Shown: positions 11,525 through 24,068, counted from the first letter of the stretch. The stretch is 64,000 nt of DNA from Polychytrium aggregatum (GCF_025602895.1 NW_026516361.1:25652-89651); one strand, 5' to 3'. Program-made: numbers and translations. Notes: generated from the sequence alone by a model not told the origin.

Positions 11525-13310
11525 GCGAGCATCGTCCCCGCACCGTCCCCGCACCGTCTCCAGCACCGTCTGCAACTGCGTGACCCAGTCTCTCTTGCCT
11601 CGCTGCTGCACTCTGTCCCGTCTGGCCTCGTTGCTGCACCTCGTTCTCTCCCAGCCGCAACCCGTCGCCCACCTGCTCCCTCCGCTTCCTGCGTGCGCCT
11701 CTATATCCCCGCTATGTTCCCGCTATATCCCCGCTATGCTCCACCATGCTCCACCATGTTCTCGATGTTTCATGCGTGCTTGTTCTCCTTATTTATTGGC
11801 CGGCGTTGGTCCTGGATCTGTCGCCTCTGGCGGCGATGCGATCCCGACCTCGCTGTTCCCGGCCTCCTGTGCGATGCCATTGTCATTGATTGCCATGGCT
11901 GTCTCGGCCGTCCCTGTCCCTCTGCCATTGGCTCGATCTGCTTGAATACACACATTCGCAACCAACCTCGTCTTCTGGCGATATCGGATGGTGGTCCGAG
12001 TCCATTTGGCTCGCAATTCAAAGTCGCTGGCTGTTCCGCTCATTTCATGACAATTCAAGGGAATCATTGGATCATCATTCCACCGTGCTGTGTCTCTCTT
12101 TGTGCCAGCATCCCAGCTTTGAACTATAACCCACCGAATTACGTCTATCTAGCAATTCCGCACAATCCATATCCAGGAGCCTCCGCTGTTGGTCGATTTG
12201 ACGATCCGCCTGTGCGGTATATGATCGGTTGACCGATTGCGTCTTGATAGATTCACGAGAATGGAGCAGTGGGTTCTCAAAATGGTGGTCTCCCGCATCT
12301 GCGAGCCGCGATGAAGACACATGATAGTGTGAAATGCACCAACCAAGACTGCAGTACACTCCATACCATACCATACCATACCATACCATACCATACCATA
12401 CCATACCATACCATACCATACCATACCATACCATACCATACCATACCATACCATACCATACCATACCATACCATACCATACCATACCATACCATACCATA
12501 CCACGGACATGTCGCGGCATCGTCGAATCAAAGGCAGACGACCGATGCGTCGTTCGCCCGTCATGAGCAGCCAAGCTTCGATCCGAGCCAGCTACCATGT
12601 CGACCAATCATTTGTTGACCCGTTGCCAGTGCCGCCCCAGATACAGACCGAGGTTGCGTTGCGAGCGTGTGATTGCGCCCATGTTCAACGCCGGCCAAAG
12701 CCGCCGGCTGTGAAGGCGGCCGAATGCCAAGGCCGCTGTTGGCCGGGACAAATGCAGGAACGACCCCGGCGTGTGCCGCCAACGCGGCTGGCTGCAAGTG
12801 GCCAAGACCACCAAGATGCCATGGCCCTTGGTGGTCTTGGCGAGCACGCTGGTCACGGCCCCACGTCGCGCCTTCACGATTGGCGGGTTGTGCGTGGCTG
12901 CCACCATGGGCCAACACGCCCCGCGACAACATGTGCGAGCCGGGCGGCTGCACAACAAGCTCGTCACCGCGGGGTGAAAGGCGCAATCCAGGGGTCGCGC
13001 TGGCTGATCGGGTCATCCTGGATAATCCTTGGATAATCCTTGGATAATCGGAGAAACCGGTAGTAGGCTCAATGGATGAATCGCCGTTATGCCGTTACTC
13101 CAGGACGACACCCATCTGGCTTGGCCCTGGGGACTCGCCGAACCAGGGCCGCGTCCCGGCCAGATACTTAAGACCGAGGTGGTCGCCCAATCCACCAGAT
13201 CGATAGCCGCCGATCCAGTGCATCACCTTCACAGACCTTGGCCTCTCTGGCTTCCCTTGCACTGCCCACAACACCCATCCTTGCCCACGCCAGCTACTGA
13301 GATCTGCGCC
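11525..13310. other. Intergenic region, 1.8 kb, with CCATA satellite and short tandem repeats
   Basis: No convincing gene lies between the universal stress protein and the transporter. The left third is C/T-rich trailing sequence, the middle holds the CCATA satellite, and around 13018-13050 the unit GGATAATCCTT(G) is repeated three times. Long open frames crossing the satellite exist only because a 5-base repeat has no stop in several frames. Confidence 0.6.
12361..12500 (+). repeat. (CCATA)28 pentanucleotide satellite
   Basis: Twenty-eight perfect head-to-tail copies of CCATA (TATGG on the other strand), followed by CCACGG. The array is perfect, which points to recent expansion. Confidence 0.98.
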
Positions 13311-15671
13311 ATGAGTGAACCCCAGCACAAGCCGCCCCAGTTGTCGCGTCTCTCCTTCGCCCTCATCTTTGTCGGGTACGTGTATGATCATCCGCAGATC
13401 ACTCTTTCTGCCAAAGAGCAACGAGCTGCCCGAGCGAGCGAGTGTCATAGTCGGATGGGCTCACTAACACTCTGCGTATTTGTCGGTTGGGCGGGATCGT
13501 TGCCCACAGCCTCGCCCTGGCCTTGCTACTCGCTGCCATCGACCAAGTCATTGTCTCCTCTGCCATCCCATCGATCGGCAACTCCTTCCAGGACTTTGAG
13601 AGAGTTCCATGGATCGGAACCGCTTACCTCCTGACCAGCTCGGCCATGGCCCCAACCTATGGCAAGCTTTCGGACATCTTTGGCAGAAAGAGCGTCTTTC
13701 TTGTTGCCATCGTCATCTTTGAAATCGGAAGCTTGATCTGCGGAGTTGCCACGGTAAGTGTTGGTTCTGATCGGGTCGACTGCACTCGAAGTTGCACTCA
13801 AAGTTGCACAAACATCACGCACCGTGGTTTCCCATGTTGCTTCCGTTTGGCAGTCTATCTCATAGCACCGCACTCACATCCTATCGCCTCGGCTTGGTGC
13901 TGTTTTGCAGAGCATGGACATGCTTATTGCCGGTCGAGCGATCGCCGGCATCGGCGGCGGCGGTCTCATTGGCCTCGTCCTCATCATCATCTCGGACCTG
14001 GTCTCGTTTCAAGACCGCGGAAAGTACCAAGGCATCATCGGCGCCGTCTTTGGTCTGGCCTCGATCATTGGACCTTTTGTTGGTGGACTGTGTAAGTGGC
14101 GTAGAATCTTGGGCTGAAGTCAATGAGCATCAGGACTACGGCCGCCAACACCGTGGCGCAAGTGATAGCTCGTTGCTGGGGTCATGTCGATCGCTGAGGC
14201 GACCGTGTCTACGTACGGTACTAACTGGAAGCGCTTCCTTTCTGCCACAAGTCACGGACAAGATCAGCTGGCGATGGTGCTTCTTCATCAACCTGCCTTT
14301 CGGTGCCCTGGCCATCCTGGCCATCGTTTTCTTCCTCCACCTGCCGACTCCAGAAGGCTCCATCACCGCCAAGCTCCAGCGCATTGATTACCTCGGATCT
14401 CTTGTCTTGATCTCGGCCGTGATCTGCCTTCTGCTTCCGGTCCAATACGGCGGAGGCGACTGGGCCTGGAACGCCCCGCAGACGATTGCGCTCTTTGTCG
14501 CTGCTGCCGTCTTGACCGGACTCTTCATCTTCATCGAGTTCCGTGTTGCCAAGGAGCCCGTCATTCCCCCTTCCATCTTCCGGCATCACAGCGTCGGGCT
14601 GATCCTGGCGTTCACGTTTCTGTTCGGCGCTGCCTTCCTCGCAATCGTGTACTATCTCCCGACCTACTTCCAGATTATCGACGGCGCAACGGCGACTCAA
14701 TCGGGTGTCTACACCATTCCCATGGTTGTAGTGTTTATCATTCTCAACATTGGCAGTGGTAAGTTGGCTATCTCAGGACCATTTATCCGAAGCAGTGTCT
14801 CTCTGGATGGCGGATGCATTCACAGCAGTACATCGAGCTGTGGCATTGGATTTCAATCCCCGTACCCTGCCGCCGCTTCTCAAATGGCACTTTGCTGATA
14901 TTTCTTCACATCTCCATCATGTCGCTTTCCGCCCGCGTAGGCATCGTGGTCTCTCGCTCTGGCCACTATCGCATCTTCTTCTGGATCGGATTTCCATTCA
15001 TGATCGGTGGCTCAGCTTTGCTCTACGTCCTGAACGAGCAGTCTCTGCTGTCCACCCAGATGCTGTTTTCCCTGGCTTTCGGCATCGGCTCCGGTTGCAT
15101 CATTCAGTCCAAGACCATTGCCATCCAAGCTAGCGTTCCACACAGCGAAATCGCTGTCGCCACAACCCTCACCAATTTCGCTCAGACTCTTGGCGGGTAA
15201 GCATTCAGCAATGTGTCTGTTCTTGCTCGGCCGGTGGCGATTGCCGAGCGATTGCCAGTGTCACGCAAACGTGGTGAAGCTGACAGTTCCTCATATCTCG
15301 ACAACAGAGTCCTGGGCATCGCCATCGGAGGTGCTTTCCTGAACAATACTCTTCAGTCGACACTGCAGGCCTCTTCCCTTTCCCCAGAAGTCATCACTAT
15401 GATTATTCGCAGCCCGGCGTCGATTCGAAGCGTGTTTGCCAACGACCCCAGCGCCCTTGCCACGACAGTCTCTGCGTTCTTGGTTGGCATCCGCTCGATC
15501 TTCCTGTCCACGATCCCATACACGGTCGTGGGCTGGTTCGCCTCCCTCATCATTCGCGAGTTCCGAAAGGGCCAAACGGCTGCTCCAAAGTCCGTGTCGG
15601 GGCTCGACGATGCCGCAACTAACAAGCACGAGCTCAACGAGATTGTGTCCGACCGCGAGCCTCACAACTAG
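13311..15671 (+). CDS. MFS transporter, DHA2-type drug:H+ antiporter (14 TM)
   Basis: Exons 13311-13375, 13510-13753, 13911-14091, 14252-14758, 14941-15196 and 15308-15671 join in phase to 538 residues, the usual size for 14-TM DHA2 exporters. The first helix reads LALALLLAAIDQVIVSSAIP, with the conserved Asp. MFS motif A is GKLSDIFGRK between helices 2 and 3. RAIAGIGGGGLIGL follows. The antiporter motif C is GAVFGLASIIGPFVGG, and ISWRWCFFINLPFG is the family signature after helix 6. The C-terminal tail is hydrophilic. Members of this family export drugs, toxins or siderophores, or move basic amino acids into the vacuole. The sequence alone does not name the substrate, and no biosynthetic cluster surrounds the gene. 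Confidence 0.92.
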
Positions 15672-16496
15672 TGCCCCTGGTGATGAGGCAAGCACCTTTC
15701 CTTCGCCACCCCGGACAATTTCAATAGCCCTATGCAAATCCAATCTTGCTTTATGACGTCGAATATGTGTGGATTTTTCTTTGTTAACGGTGTGCCGCAG
15801 TTTCCCGTAATATATGGCGCATGCCGATCGTCCCAGCTATGACCAGCCGGTGGTGCTCGTCGATAGTCTCACGAAAATCCATTCCCGAGGACCTGAACGG
15901 CCGGGGGCTGGAAGTACTCGTGCTCATGATCCGCAACAACATTTGAGTGGGCGCAACTGTGCTCCACTGGCTCTCGGGCCGGCTGTTTCCGAAAGTGAAC
16001 CACTGGCCACTCACACTCCCTCGCACTTGCCACTGACCAGTCCTTTCACGGATCACACGAACCCTCCCGAATGTTTTTGTGGCGGGCGCTGTTGTGCCAG
16101 ACAACAACAACGACAACAACAGCAGCAGCAGCAGTAGCAACAACAACAACAACGACAACAATATGCTGTTGATCCCATGCAGGTCAGGCGATCGGACCTG
16201 CGGATCGCTGCGGTGAAGATCGATCGAGCACCGTCAAGGCCGGTTCTGGGCGCTTCTCTCTGTTTCGGTCCCAGCTCCGACGGTCATCTGCCCCGCAACT
16301 CCGCTCAGCCTGAGTCAAGCCCACGGCCATCCGCTCCTATAAAGCATTTCCAGCTCGATCGCCGATCGAGTCCATCGTATCAACCGCTATACGACCCATA
16401 CAACTCTAACCCAAGCTCTTACCTCTCATACATCCTCGCACATTCGTCCTTGGCCCGTTCGACCCAGCCAAGCACTTTGCCATATCACCTCTCGCC
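15672..16496. other. Intergenic region with CAA/CAG microsatellite and promoter of the coiled-coil gene
   Basis: About 825 bases without a gene. A CAA/CAG trinucleotide tract lies at about 16108-16160. Near the right end a TATAAA at 16338-16343 sits about 154 bases before the next start codon. Confidence 0.6.
16108..16160 (+). repeat. CAA/CAG trinucleotide microsatellite
   Basis: Interrupted run of CAA and CAG triplets in noncoding sequence between the transporter and the coiled-coil gene. Confidence 0.9.
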
Positions 16497-17926
16497 ATGA
16501 CCACCCGTAAGCACCAGCATTGACACCGGCATTGGCACCGGAACTGAAACGAGAGCATGTGCATCGAGCAGACAGCTTGTAGGGCCCGTATCAAATCGAC
16601 GCTCCACATCTCCGCATTGACGGCTGGTCCGTCTCGCTACATCCTCGTCTGTCTTGGATGCTCGTGCGAGCTCGATGCTCACTTGTTCGTTCCTCCTTCG
16701 TGCTCTCTTGGCCGCCTGTTGCCACCCCGTCGTTTCTGACAGTGTCTCCACTACCAACAGCTCGCCACTCTCTCACCCAGCTCGAGGAGCACCAGCGCCC
16801 ATCCGTCGCCGAGCGTCTCGCTCAAGCCGCTGAGCGCCGCCGCACCCTCGAGATGGAGCGCGAGGCTAGACTGAAGCAGGACCTCTCGCACCACGACAGC
16901 AAAGTGTCGCTCCGCGAGTCGTCCACATCCCTCCCAGACGAACGAGCGTCCCAGGTCAAGCTGAATAGCCCTGAGCGCATCAAAGCCGTGCTCGAGAGAA
17001 AACAGACCCTTGAGGAACAGGCCCTCGAGCACGCCGAGCGGCTCGCCGAAAAGACACGCACTCGCATTGAGGAAGCCGGCCAGCGCCATGATCGCGCCGT
17101 CCAGGAAAAGGCCGAAGTCGCCCACCAAGCAAACCAGGAAATCGAAGGTATGTCTCATGTCGCTGCCGACTCGAGTGCCGGGCTCTCATTGGCCGCAACT
17201 CAGACGGCTCGATCTTTGTCTCGCTATCGCGCTTGGATGCGTTCCTCTTGGCTCTATCCCGGAATTGCGTGTTCTCACGGCCTTCTCGGGGCTGACGATT
17301 GGTGTCGGTTTTGCGCTTTGCAGACGTGATCCGGAGAGCCTCGACTGCCCGTCTCACCGAGTCTATCGCCAAGCCAAGGGCCAGCATTCCCACTGCACCT
17401 CCTCAATCCCCCGATCTTGATGGCCGTCGAACTTCGCTGGTTCATACCGAGGCCGTCCAAGCAAGAAAGAGTGAGATCGACGCCATCAGCCAGGCCGATA
17501 TTGCGCTACAAATGCACAAACTCGAGAACAAGGCTGTATCGGCCAGCGATCTGCATGGATCCAGCATCGAGCACATCCGAAGCAACGCCCACAAGGCTAT
17601 CGAGTCGGTCGAAAGTAAGCATCTCTGGCTCTTGTTCTGCTGCTGCAATGGCGGCTCACTCGCATGCCACCTACTGAGCTAATGCTTTGCATCTCCTGTC
17701 TGTATTAGTGGGCCATACCCGCCACCTGCTGCGGGAGAAGATCAGAGAGTCTCAGATCCTCCAGCAGGCCCACGAGACCGATCTCAAGATCGAGCGTGCC
17801 CAAGCCATGAAGCGAGACTCGATTGAAAGGATCAAGGAGAAGCAAGCACAGCTCCAACGCTCCAGCGTCACGCGCTCGTCCACAAGCGTAGATCGCCGAG
17901 ACTCGACGAATGCACCGACAATGTGA
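16497..17926 (+). CDS. Charged coiled-coil protein of unknown function, stathmin-like in character
   Basis: Exons 16497-16506, 16761-17147, 17324-17614 and 17709-17926 are all in phase and give 301 residues. The first coding exon is only 10 bases (ATGACCACCC). The protein is almost wholly Arg/Lys/Glu/Ala/Gln-rich helix: SVAERLAQAAERRRTLEMER, then SPERIKAVLERKQTLEEQAL, with repeated 'ERI/ERL..K..LEE' blocks. A short Pro/Ser linker near the middle (IPTAPPQSPDLDGRRTS) is followed by another helical segment and a Ser/Thr tail. The heptad pattern and the spacing of Ala/Leu resemble stathmin-like tubulin-binding helices, but I see no diagnostic motif, so function is not assigned. A TATA box lies upstream. 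Confidence 0.75.
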
Positions 17927-18415
17927 CCGTCCACGGAAGTGTCGCACCGCTCCTGTCTCTGGCACATGAGGTGGCCCGGGTGCAGGCTTTCTGATCCTGT
18001 GTTGAACTCAATTGGACTGATTGAATTGAACTGAATTGAATTGAATTGAATTGAGCCGCGTTGGTTTGTTTTTGAGCAGCGCTTTGAGCGGCACCTGCGC
18101 GGCGTTTTTGAAATGGTTTGTCCTATCCCACTCCCCACGCTCTACCTGTATGTATTTCCTGAATCCAGAAAAAAAAACGGGATAGTGTTCGCTTTCTCTG
18201 GCATCATAGTCCGTGCGATTGTGTCCGGTCCTGGTGGCAATCTCTTGGGTTTCGCTGGTTGCGGTGTACTGCTCAATACGCCCAGCCTGGACGGGCTGTG
18301 GCGCAGGCACATGTGGCACTCACATGACCGAGCGGGCGCTTCCTCGTCGCGATTTGAGGCGAGCGATCTCGGTGCATCCGGCTTGCTTCGTCCACGACGA
18401 GGCGCGCAGCACACC
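17927..18415. other. Intergenic region with GAATT repeat
   Basis: About 490 bases between the coiled-coil gene and RRP4. A GAATT pentanucleotide run lies at about 18021-18055. The RRP4 frame is open for about 300 bases upstream of the chosen start, so an earlier start cannot be excluded. Confidence 0.55.
18021..18055 (+). repeat. (GAATT)n pentanucleotide repeat
   Basis: About six or seven copies of TGAAT/GAATT, one interrupted by C, in noncoding sequence. Confidence 0.9.
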
Positions 18416-20530
18416 ATGGGCGAGTTCGAGATCACCAGGCCGATTCGCAAGAATGCCATCATGGATGGCGGCGAGGACACCGAGATGGCGGACGCTGCCG
18501 GCGCCCACGTCGTCACTCCCGGCGAAGTCATCACCAGCGATACAGCCTTCATGAGGTTTGGTTCTGGAGCACCGGCGATCGAGATCGACTCGCCGTCTGG
18601 GCGGATACACAGGATCGCACATCCAGACTGACGCACTCGTTTATTCTGGACCTTTTGCCCTCCCGATGGCTCGGCCACGCCATCCAGAGGCCACGGCACC
18701 TATCTCGTCGATGGCGAGAGGCTGATTTCATCGGTTGCCGGAGTCGTCGAGCGGGTCAACAAGCTCATTTCGGTGAAGCCGTTGCGCACGAGGTAATGAG
18801 TGTTTTGTTTCTCAAGCCCGAGAAAGCCAGAGGCGCTGCGTATCAGCGCACGGGCCAACGAGGTTCCTGGGCGAGATTTTGCCGACACAGATGATATGTC
18901 CACTCTGGAGGATCAAGGCTCGATCGACAGTGCCGGCTCGTGGGCGACCGAGAGGCAGCTGCCCAACGAACAGAACCGCCCCAGAAACCGATCTGTGCTC
19001 AGATGGGATCGATCACAGCTCCAATGCGTTCCTATAGGTCACAGGACTCGACCGAGTGTACTGGAACAGCACACGATCGTTAGCCCCCCGGCAAAGTCAA
19101 ATGGCAACAGGGCGGGATACTCAAGAGCCGGACGGGCACGCCAAGGGATCTGGCGATATGGGTTCATCAACCACAGCGGGACTGACGATGCGCTGACCCC
19201 GAAACCGTCGCATCCCCATCCAAATTTGGCCTGTCGCAGATACAACGGCGAGATCGGCGACGTTGTCGTTGGACGGATTACGGAACTAGGCCAGAAGCGA
19301 TGGAAGGTTGACATCCGCGCTCGGCAGGATGCCGTGCTGCTGCTGTCCTCGGTGAACCTCCCTGGAGGCGTCCAGGTAACAACAGCCCGGGCTTTGCCTG
19401 CCGGATACGACTAGTTGGCCGGGTTATCGAATGGCTTGATCGCGATCTGCTGGTTTCAATCGCGAAGCACTGGCCAAAGCCATGGGGCAGGACGACCGAT
19501 CACCTGCCTAACATCATACATTCCTATCCATGCATACCCTCTGCCGCACAACTCAAGCGCCGTAAATCCGAGTCTGATGAGCTCCAGATGCGGTCCTTCT
19601 TTGCTGAAGGCGATCTCGTTAGTGTAAGTGATGCTCTGCCACAAGCGACTCTGTCCTTCCTGGCCACTGCGAGCCCTTGGCGGCTGACGCTCGTCTATGC
19701 GGACTGGATTCAACAGGCCGAGGTGCAGCAGTTTTTCCAAGACGGAGGCGCCTCACTTCACACCCGCAGCATGAAATATGGAAAGGTGAGATATGCTGCC
19801 TCAGCTCGTATCGGGCCGTGTGTGCGGTATATATTCAGCAGATGTGGAGTAATGCCCAAGCGCAATTCTGTGTGCTCGGGAATCACCAGAGCAGCACCAT
19901 CGCTCCCATTCATCCGACTCATCCTGGTACTGATCCCGGAAATCCCTGCTTCGGGGACCATTCATCCTTTGTCAGCTGCGAAGTGGGTCGTTGGTGCAAG
20001 TCCCAGCGGCACTGATCAAGCGATCCAAGTCTCACTTTGTTTCCCTGGCCGGGGGCGTCGACGTCGTCCTCGGAGTGAATGGGCTCATTTGGGTCTGCAA
20101 ACACTCGGGCATGACTCCCGAGATGGCCAACCAGCCGGATGCGCTCTATCACAATGAGAATGAGGTATGTGGCCATCGGGGGAGTGTGGAATGGTCGCCT
20201 CTGGCGTGTCCATAGCCATCGATGATGATGCGGCATATACAGCTCCCGCTGCATGGTTGCGCTCTTGCTCTCACTTGCTCGCCCGGCTGCACTCACTCAT
20301 CCGTGCCCGCTCTCGTACAGGACATATCCGAGTCTCTGCGCGAGGCCATCGCTAGAGTCTGCAACTGCATTACTGCGATCAGCAACGCCTGCGTCTCGAT
20401 CAACGATACCATGATTGTGTACACATACGAGGCATCGATGAAGTACTCCGTCAAGGATCTGCTGAAATCCGATATCCAGTCGCAGATCGTCACCGAGGCC
20501 AGCGCCCTGGTCGAGCAGATCAAGAACTAG
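18416..20530 (+). CDS. RRP4: Exosome complex subunit RRP4
   Basis: Exons 18416-18555, 18688-18792, 19240-19375, 19558-19623, 19717-19785, 19976-20164 and 20321-20530 join in phase to 304 residues. RRP4 (EXOSC2) is one of the three S1/KH cap subunits of the RNA exosome, which degrades and trims RNA in nucleus and cytoplasm. The N-terminal domain shows [22 protein letters not shown] and [20 protein letters not shown]. The S1 domain reads [20 protein letters not shown] followed by [14 protein letters not shown]. Then come [35 protein letters not shown] and the KH part [15 protein letters not shown]. All of these are hallmark RRP4 segments. The start [13 protein letters not shown] was chosen because the homology begins soon after; the frame is open further upstream. 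Confidence 0.95.
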
Positions 20531-20838
20531 ACTCCTGCCGCAAGCCGCTCAGCACACGGCGGCCGGGTGTGTGATATGATCCAACTACGCTGTGTTTTTG
20601 TCCGAACGAGACGATGTGTCCCATTGATTATTAAAGATGCCCAGGTCATTCGGCTGCTCCTTTCCGGTAGTTCGGTGTGCGGTTTCGTTCGGCAGACACA
20701 GTGTTCAGGGCGATCCTGGGCGGTGTTCATGGTGGGAACAGGCGTGTGATTTCTGCCGGTGGACAAACCAGCAGCCGCCCAGAACCCCCGCGAAGCCAGC
20801 TCACCCTCCATCTCGACCGCCAAGTCTGCGATTCGCCC

Positions 20839-22101
20839 ATGCACAAGTTCATACTCCCAGGATCCCAGCCAAGTGGCTCGGCGACTACATCCGTAACCAA
20901 CTTGCGGAACAAGCTCAACCTGTCGCCTGGATCTCCCCAGCCAAGCAGCGTCACCGGCCATGCCGCCAGTCCCAGTCCCAGCCCCGGTCACAGTCCCAGT
21001 TCCAGCCGCGGCAGCATCGGCAGCAATCTGAACAGCCCCAACAGCAGCCTCAATCCCCATCGCCATAACGGCAGCAACACCATCCATTACAAAGCCCATC
21101 CTAGCAGCCCATACGGCAGCCCTGGTGGCGGCAACGCTGGTGGCAGCAGTCAGCCGTTCTCGACCCCAACCCCCAAGCTGACGAGCCCGCTGAGCAAAGC
21201 CGCTTCTTTTGCCCTCCCAAAGCCGATGGGGCGATTCAGTCCCTCACCGACGAGTGAATCATCGGCCAGAAAGCTCACCCAACTGCACAAGCACATCATT
21301 ACCTCGTCTCCGACGCCCGATCCCGTCGCTTGTCCGTCGACTTGGCGGACGGCTTTGAAGCGGAAATCGCTGCCGCACGACTCGAGCCCGGGTGCAGACC
21401 ACAAGGATCCACACGGCCCAGGCTCACTTCGGAAACGGAGACGAGTGCAGGCGTAAGTTTTGCGCTCGAGTTATAGCTCGGCCACATTCACGGCTGCGGC
21501 AGGCAGCGGGCGAGACGAGGCCCTTGGCTTCATGGGCTTGGGAGTCGGATGCTGATGACGATGTCATGCTTCCGGACGCAGTCCTTCCTTACTCGCCGAT
21601 GACTTACTCTGGCGCCGCCTTCGCACTGCCGTGTGCATTCCGTAGTGGTGGACTTGCCGAACGCATGCTGCAGATCGCTTCGAGGGAACGGTCCGAGAGC
21701 GGGCTCTGGGATTTTATGAAGCATCGTCCGGGTAGGGCCGGCCTCTCCCCGACAGCATGCACATAGCACCAGCGACTCTGGGTGCTGCCCCTGACTCATC
21801 CGCAATCCATGACATGCTCTTCAAAGACCAGGACCTCCTCATGCAGCCGGCGAGAAAATACAGGATCGAGAGCAGCATCCAGCTTCCAAACCAAATCGTC
21901 GTGGCAAAGTGCCGGACCCTGGTGCCAGTGGCAAACGACAGCGTTTATGTGGCTCTGAAGGATGTCTATGGCAGCGGCGACGTGGGGCCGTCCCAACTCC
22001 ACGACAACGAGGTCATCGGAAACAACAGCACGATCGAGATCGGATCCGGCGTTGTCGCATGCGGGAATATCGAGCTGTGCTGGCGCTATCGGCCAAGCTA
22101 G
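20839..22101 (+). CDS. Low-complexity Ser/Pro-rich protein, probably nuclear; unrecognised
   Basis: The first exon (20839-21452) encodes a disordered protein of Ser/Pro/Gly/Asn blocks: SPSPSPGHSPSSSRGSIGS, then TPTPKLTSPLSKAASFALPK. It ends in a basic cluster SLRKRRRVQ that resembles a nuclear localisation signal, followed by a GTAAGT donor. Further exons are likely. One (about 21520-21730) encodes DADDDVMLPDAVLPYSPMTY and RMLQIASRERSESGLWDFMK. The other (about 21770-22101) encodes MLFKDQDLLMQPARKYRIES through TIEIGSGVVACGNIELCWRY. The first junction needs a weak acceptor, so the exon structure is provisional. I recognise no domain and assign no function. Confidence 0.5.
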
Positions 22102-22744
22102 GGCGACCATGCCGAGGCAACCAAATGGCCAGCGAACACGATCAGGAAACGATCGTCGATACCCCCCCCCACCACCATTTCAGTCCGTTGGCTTCGACGC
22201 GGCTCGATGCGTAGTTGTCGCTCCCAAGATCTGGATGGCCCGTTTGTTCTGGATGGGCTGCAATAAAATCCGGTATTGATCGACACACTGCTGCATTCGG
22301 AAGCCCCTCGACTTGGCCCTGCCAATGTCCGGGTAGACAAATGCGAGGCAGGGCTGGGGATGGCTTTGCACCCACCGCTCTAGACGGGAGACTGCCGGAT
22401 TGCTGGAGGCGGGCCCGAGAAAAACAAAAAAAGACGATTCATTGTTTTACAATCCACGACGAAACAAGCAAAAAGTTGAACCACTGATCAGTTGTACTAC
22501 GAATATTTTGTTTCTTTTGATCACAAATTACGAAGACGAAAGACGGGAGAGCGTTGGCTGCTGCGACTTTGGTTGAGGGACTTTGTGGGAGGAGAGCAAC
22601 CTTGTGGTGGGCTTTGGGAGGCATGGTGCTTGTAAGCGACGAAATATGTCAGGAGTGAGAATGTATCGCAGGCGAGAGGAGAAGATGCCCGAAGTCCGTG
22701 TCTTGGAAAGCATGATGTGTGGCGTCTCCAGAGAGAGAGAAGCT
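22102..22744. other. Intergenic region between two convergent genes
   Basis: About 640 bases. Nothing beyond an A-rich 3' flank (about 22425-22520) that may contain polyadenylation signals for both converging genes. The right end lies antisense to the noncoding 3' end of the membrane protein gene. Confidence 0.5.
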
Positions 22745-24068
22745 TCATCCCAAAAGGAACAGGAAGAAAAGAATCTCGAGGAGCATGTACATTGTGCCTT
22801 GGGGGAAGGTGCCAAAGAGATCGAAGCGCTTTCGCTCGTGCTCGAGGGCTTCGTCGATGTTGAGGACCTTGACATAGAGAACGGCCGTTCCGGAAAGGTC
22901 GTCTCGCTCTGGATTGTGCAGATTGGATCGAGACTCTTGGTCAGCAAAGGCAACATGGACCAGAATACAGCCAGGACGATCACGGCGACAATAACGACGG
23001 ACCCGCCGGGCAATCCGGGGCAGCAGGCTTCAGAGAGAATTCGAGTGAGCCGTGAAGCCGCATGAGCGTCGGGCATTGCAGACAACGCACCTTCCAAAGG
23101 TCGTCGCTTCAAGATAAAGTCGGAGATGTAGCCGAATCCGGTGGGCATGTAAGTCGAAGTGGTGAAGAGAATGAACGGAATGAATCCCCACGGGAAGACC
23201 GGCTGCTTGGCCAGCGCCAGCTGTGAGGCCGGACGGAGAAGAACGAGAGCGATCATCAGTACATGGGTGCCTCGGTATCAACGAAACCTGCTGTTGGCAG
23301 AGCCGAGGCTCCTGGTTGCTTGGCCTGCAGCGCCCTCAGGAGTGGCGTAAACGTCTGATGCATGATATGATCGCCACCACCGACCTCGAAGCCGACAATC
23401 AAAGCAATGGTGCCTATGAAGTGCTCGTATGTACACCAGCCGATCCAGGCAATGACAGAAAACTGAGCGCGCTGTCGCATCGAGCAGGGGTGATCGCACC
23501 ACCATTGGGTCCTCTCAAGCAGGTTGAAGTCGACGCAGCCAGACTTGAGCTTGATCCACTGCCACGACGAAATCGGCAGAGGTGCGGGGGCGCTGTGGGA
23601 GGAAGGTGGGCGGAAAAAGTACCATCCCTGCAGCGAGAGGAAGAGCGCAAGGGGCCCGCCGATCAGGAGAAGCAGGATGGCCGACTGGGTCGGCAGGTTG
23701 TAGAGGATGGTGGGAGGGAGGTCGTCAAGCCCCCGGATTCGCAGGAAATAGTAGAGCGGCGAGATGGGCAGGATGAGGAACTGGATGGCGAAGAGGATGA
23801 CCTTCCAGCGCAGGTTGAAGCGCTTGAAGCGCTCGATGACCTCGTTGTCGACGGCGATCAGCCCAGGAGCTCGGAGCGGGACGGTGATGCTCGAGTACTG
23901 GAACTGAGAGGGGCGGTACTTGTGGATGACTCGACGGCCACCCTGATGGACATGGATTTGTGGGGCATTGAGCAGCGGCTGGGTCTCGGAAGCGCTTTCG
24001 GAGGCGACAATTCGCTGGGTGACCGAGATGTTCACGGTTGTGGACGAGCTCTGGTCGTGCGAGGCCAT
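22745..24068 (-). CDS. Multi-pass membrane protein of unknown function
   Basis: Exons 23385-24068, 23091-23220 and 22745-22935 (complement) join in phase to 334 residues. The donors are GTCGGT (weak) and GTGCGT. After a hydrophilic Ser/Thr-rich N terminus the protein has FRPSQFQYSSITVPLRAPG-like basic sequence. Transmembrane segments follow: VILFAIQFLILPISPLYYFL, SAILLLLIGGPLALFLSLQG, FIGTIALIVGF, and FPWGFIPFILFTT. It ends in a soluble segment (AVLYVKVLNIDEALEHERKR) followed by a C-terminal hydrophobic helix (MYMLLEILFFLFLLG). Without the two short introns the gene looks frameshifted twice; with them, codon bias stays high throughout. I do not recognise the family. The start is the Met of MASHDQSSSTT; an upstream in-frame Met exists but lies in low-complexity sequence. 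Confidence 0.65.

Noticed and set aside
12149-12618. Open frames on both strands through the CCATA array (Tyr-Gly-Met-Val-Trp or Pro-Tyr-His-Thr-Ile repeats)
   Set aside because: They exist only because a 5-base repeat lacks stops in several frames; flanking sequence has no coding bias.
22528-23256. Apparent double frameshift in the membrane protein gene suggesting a pseudogene
   Set aside because: Two introns (23221-23384 and 22936-23090) restore one continuous frame with good codon bias, so no lesion is needed.
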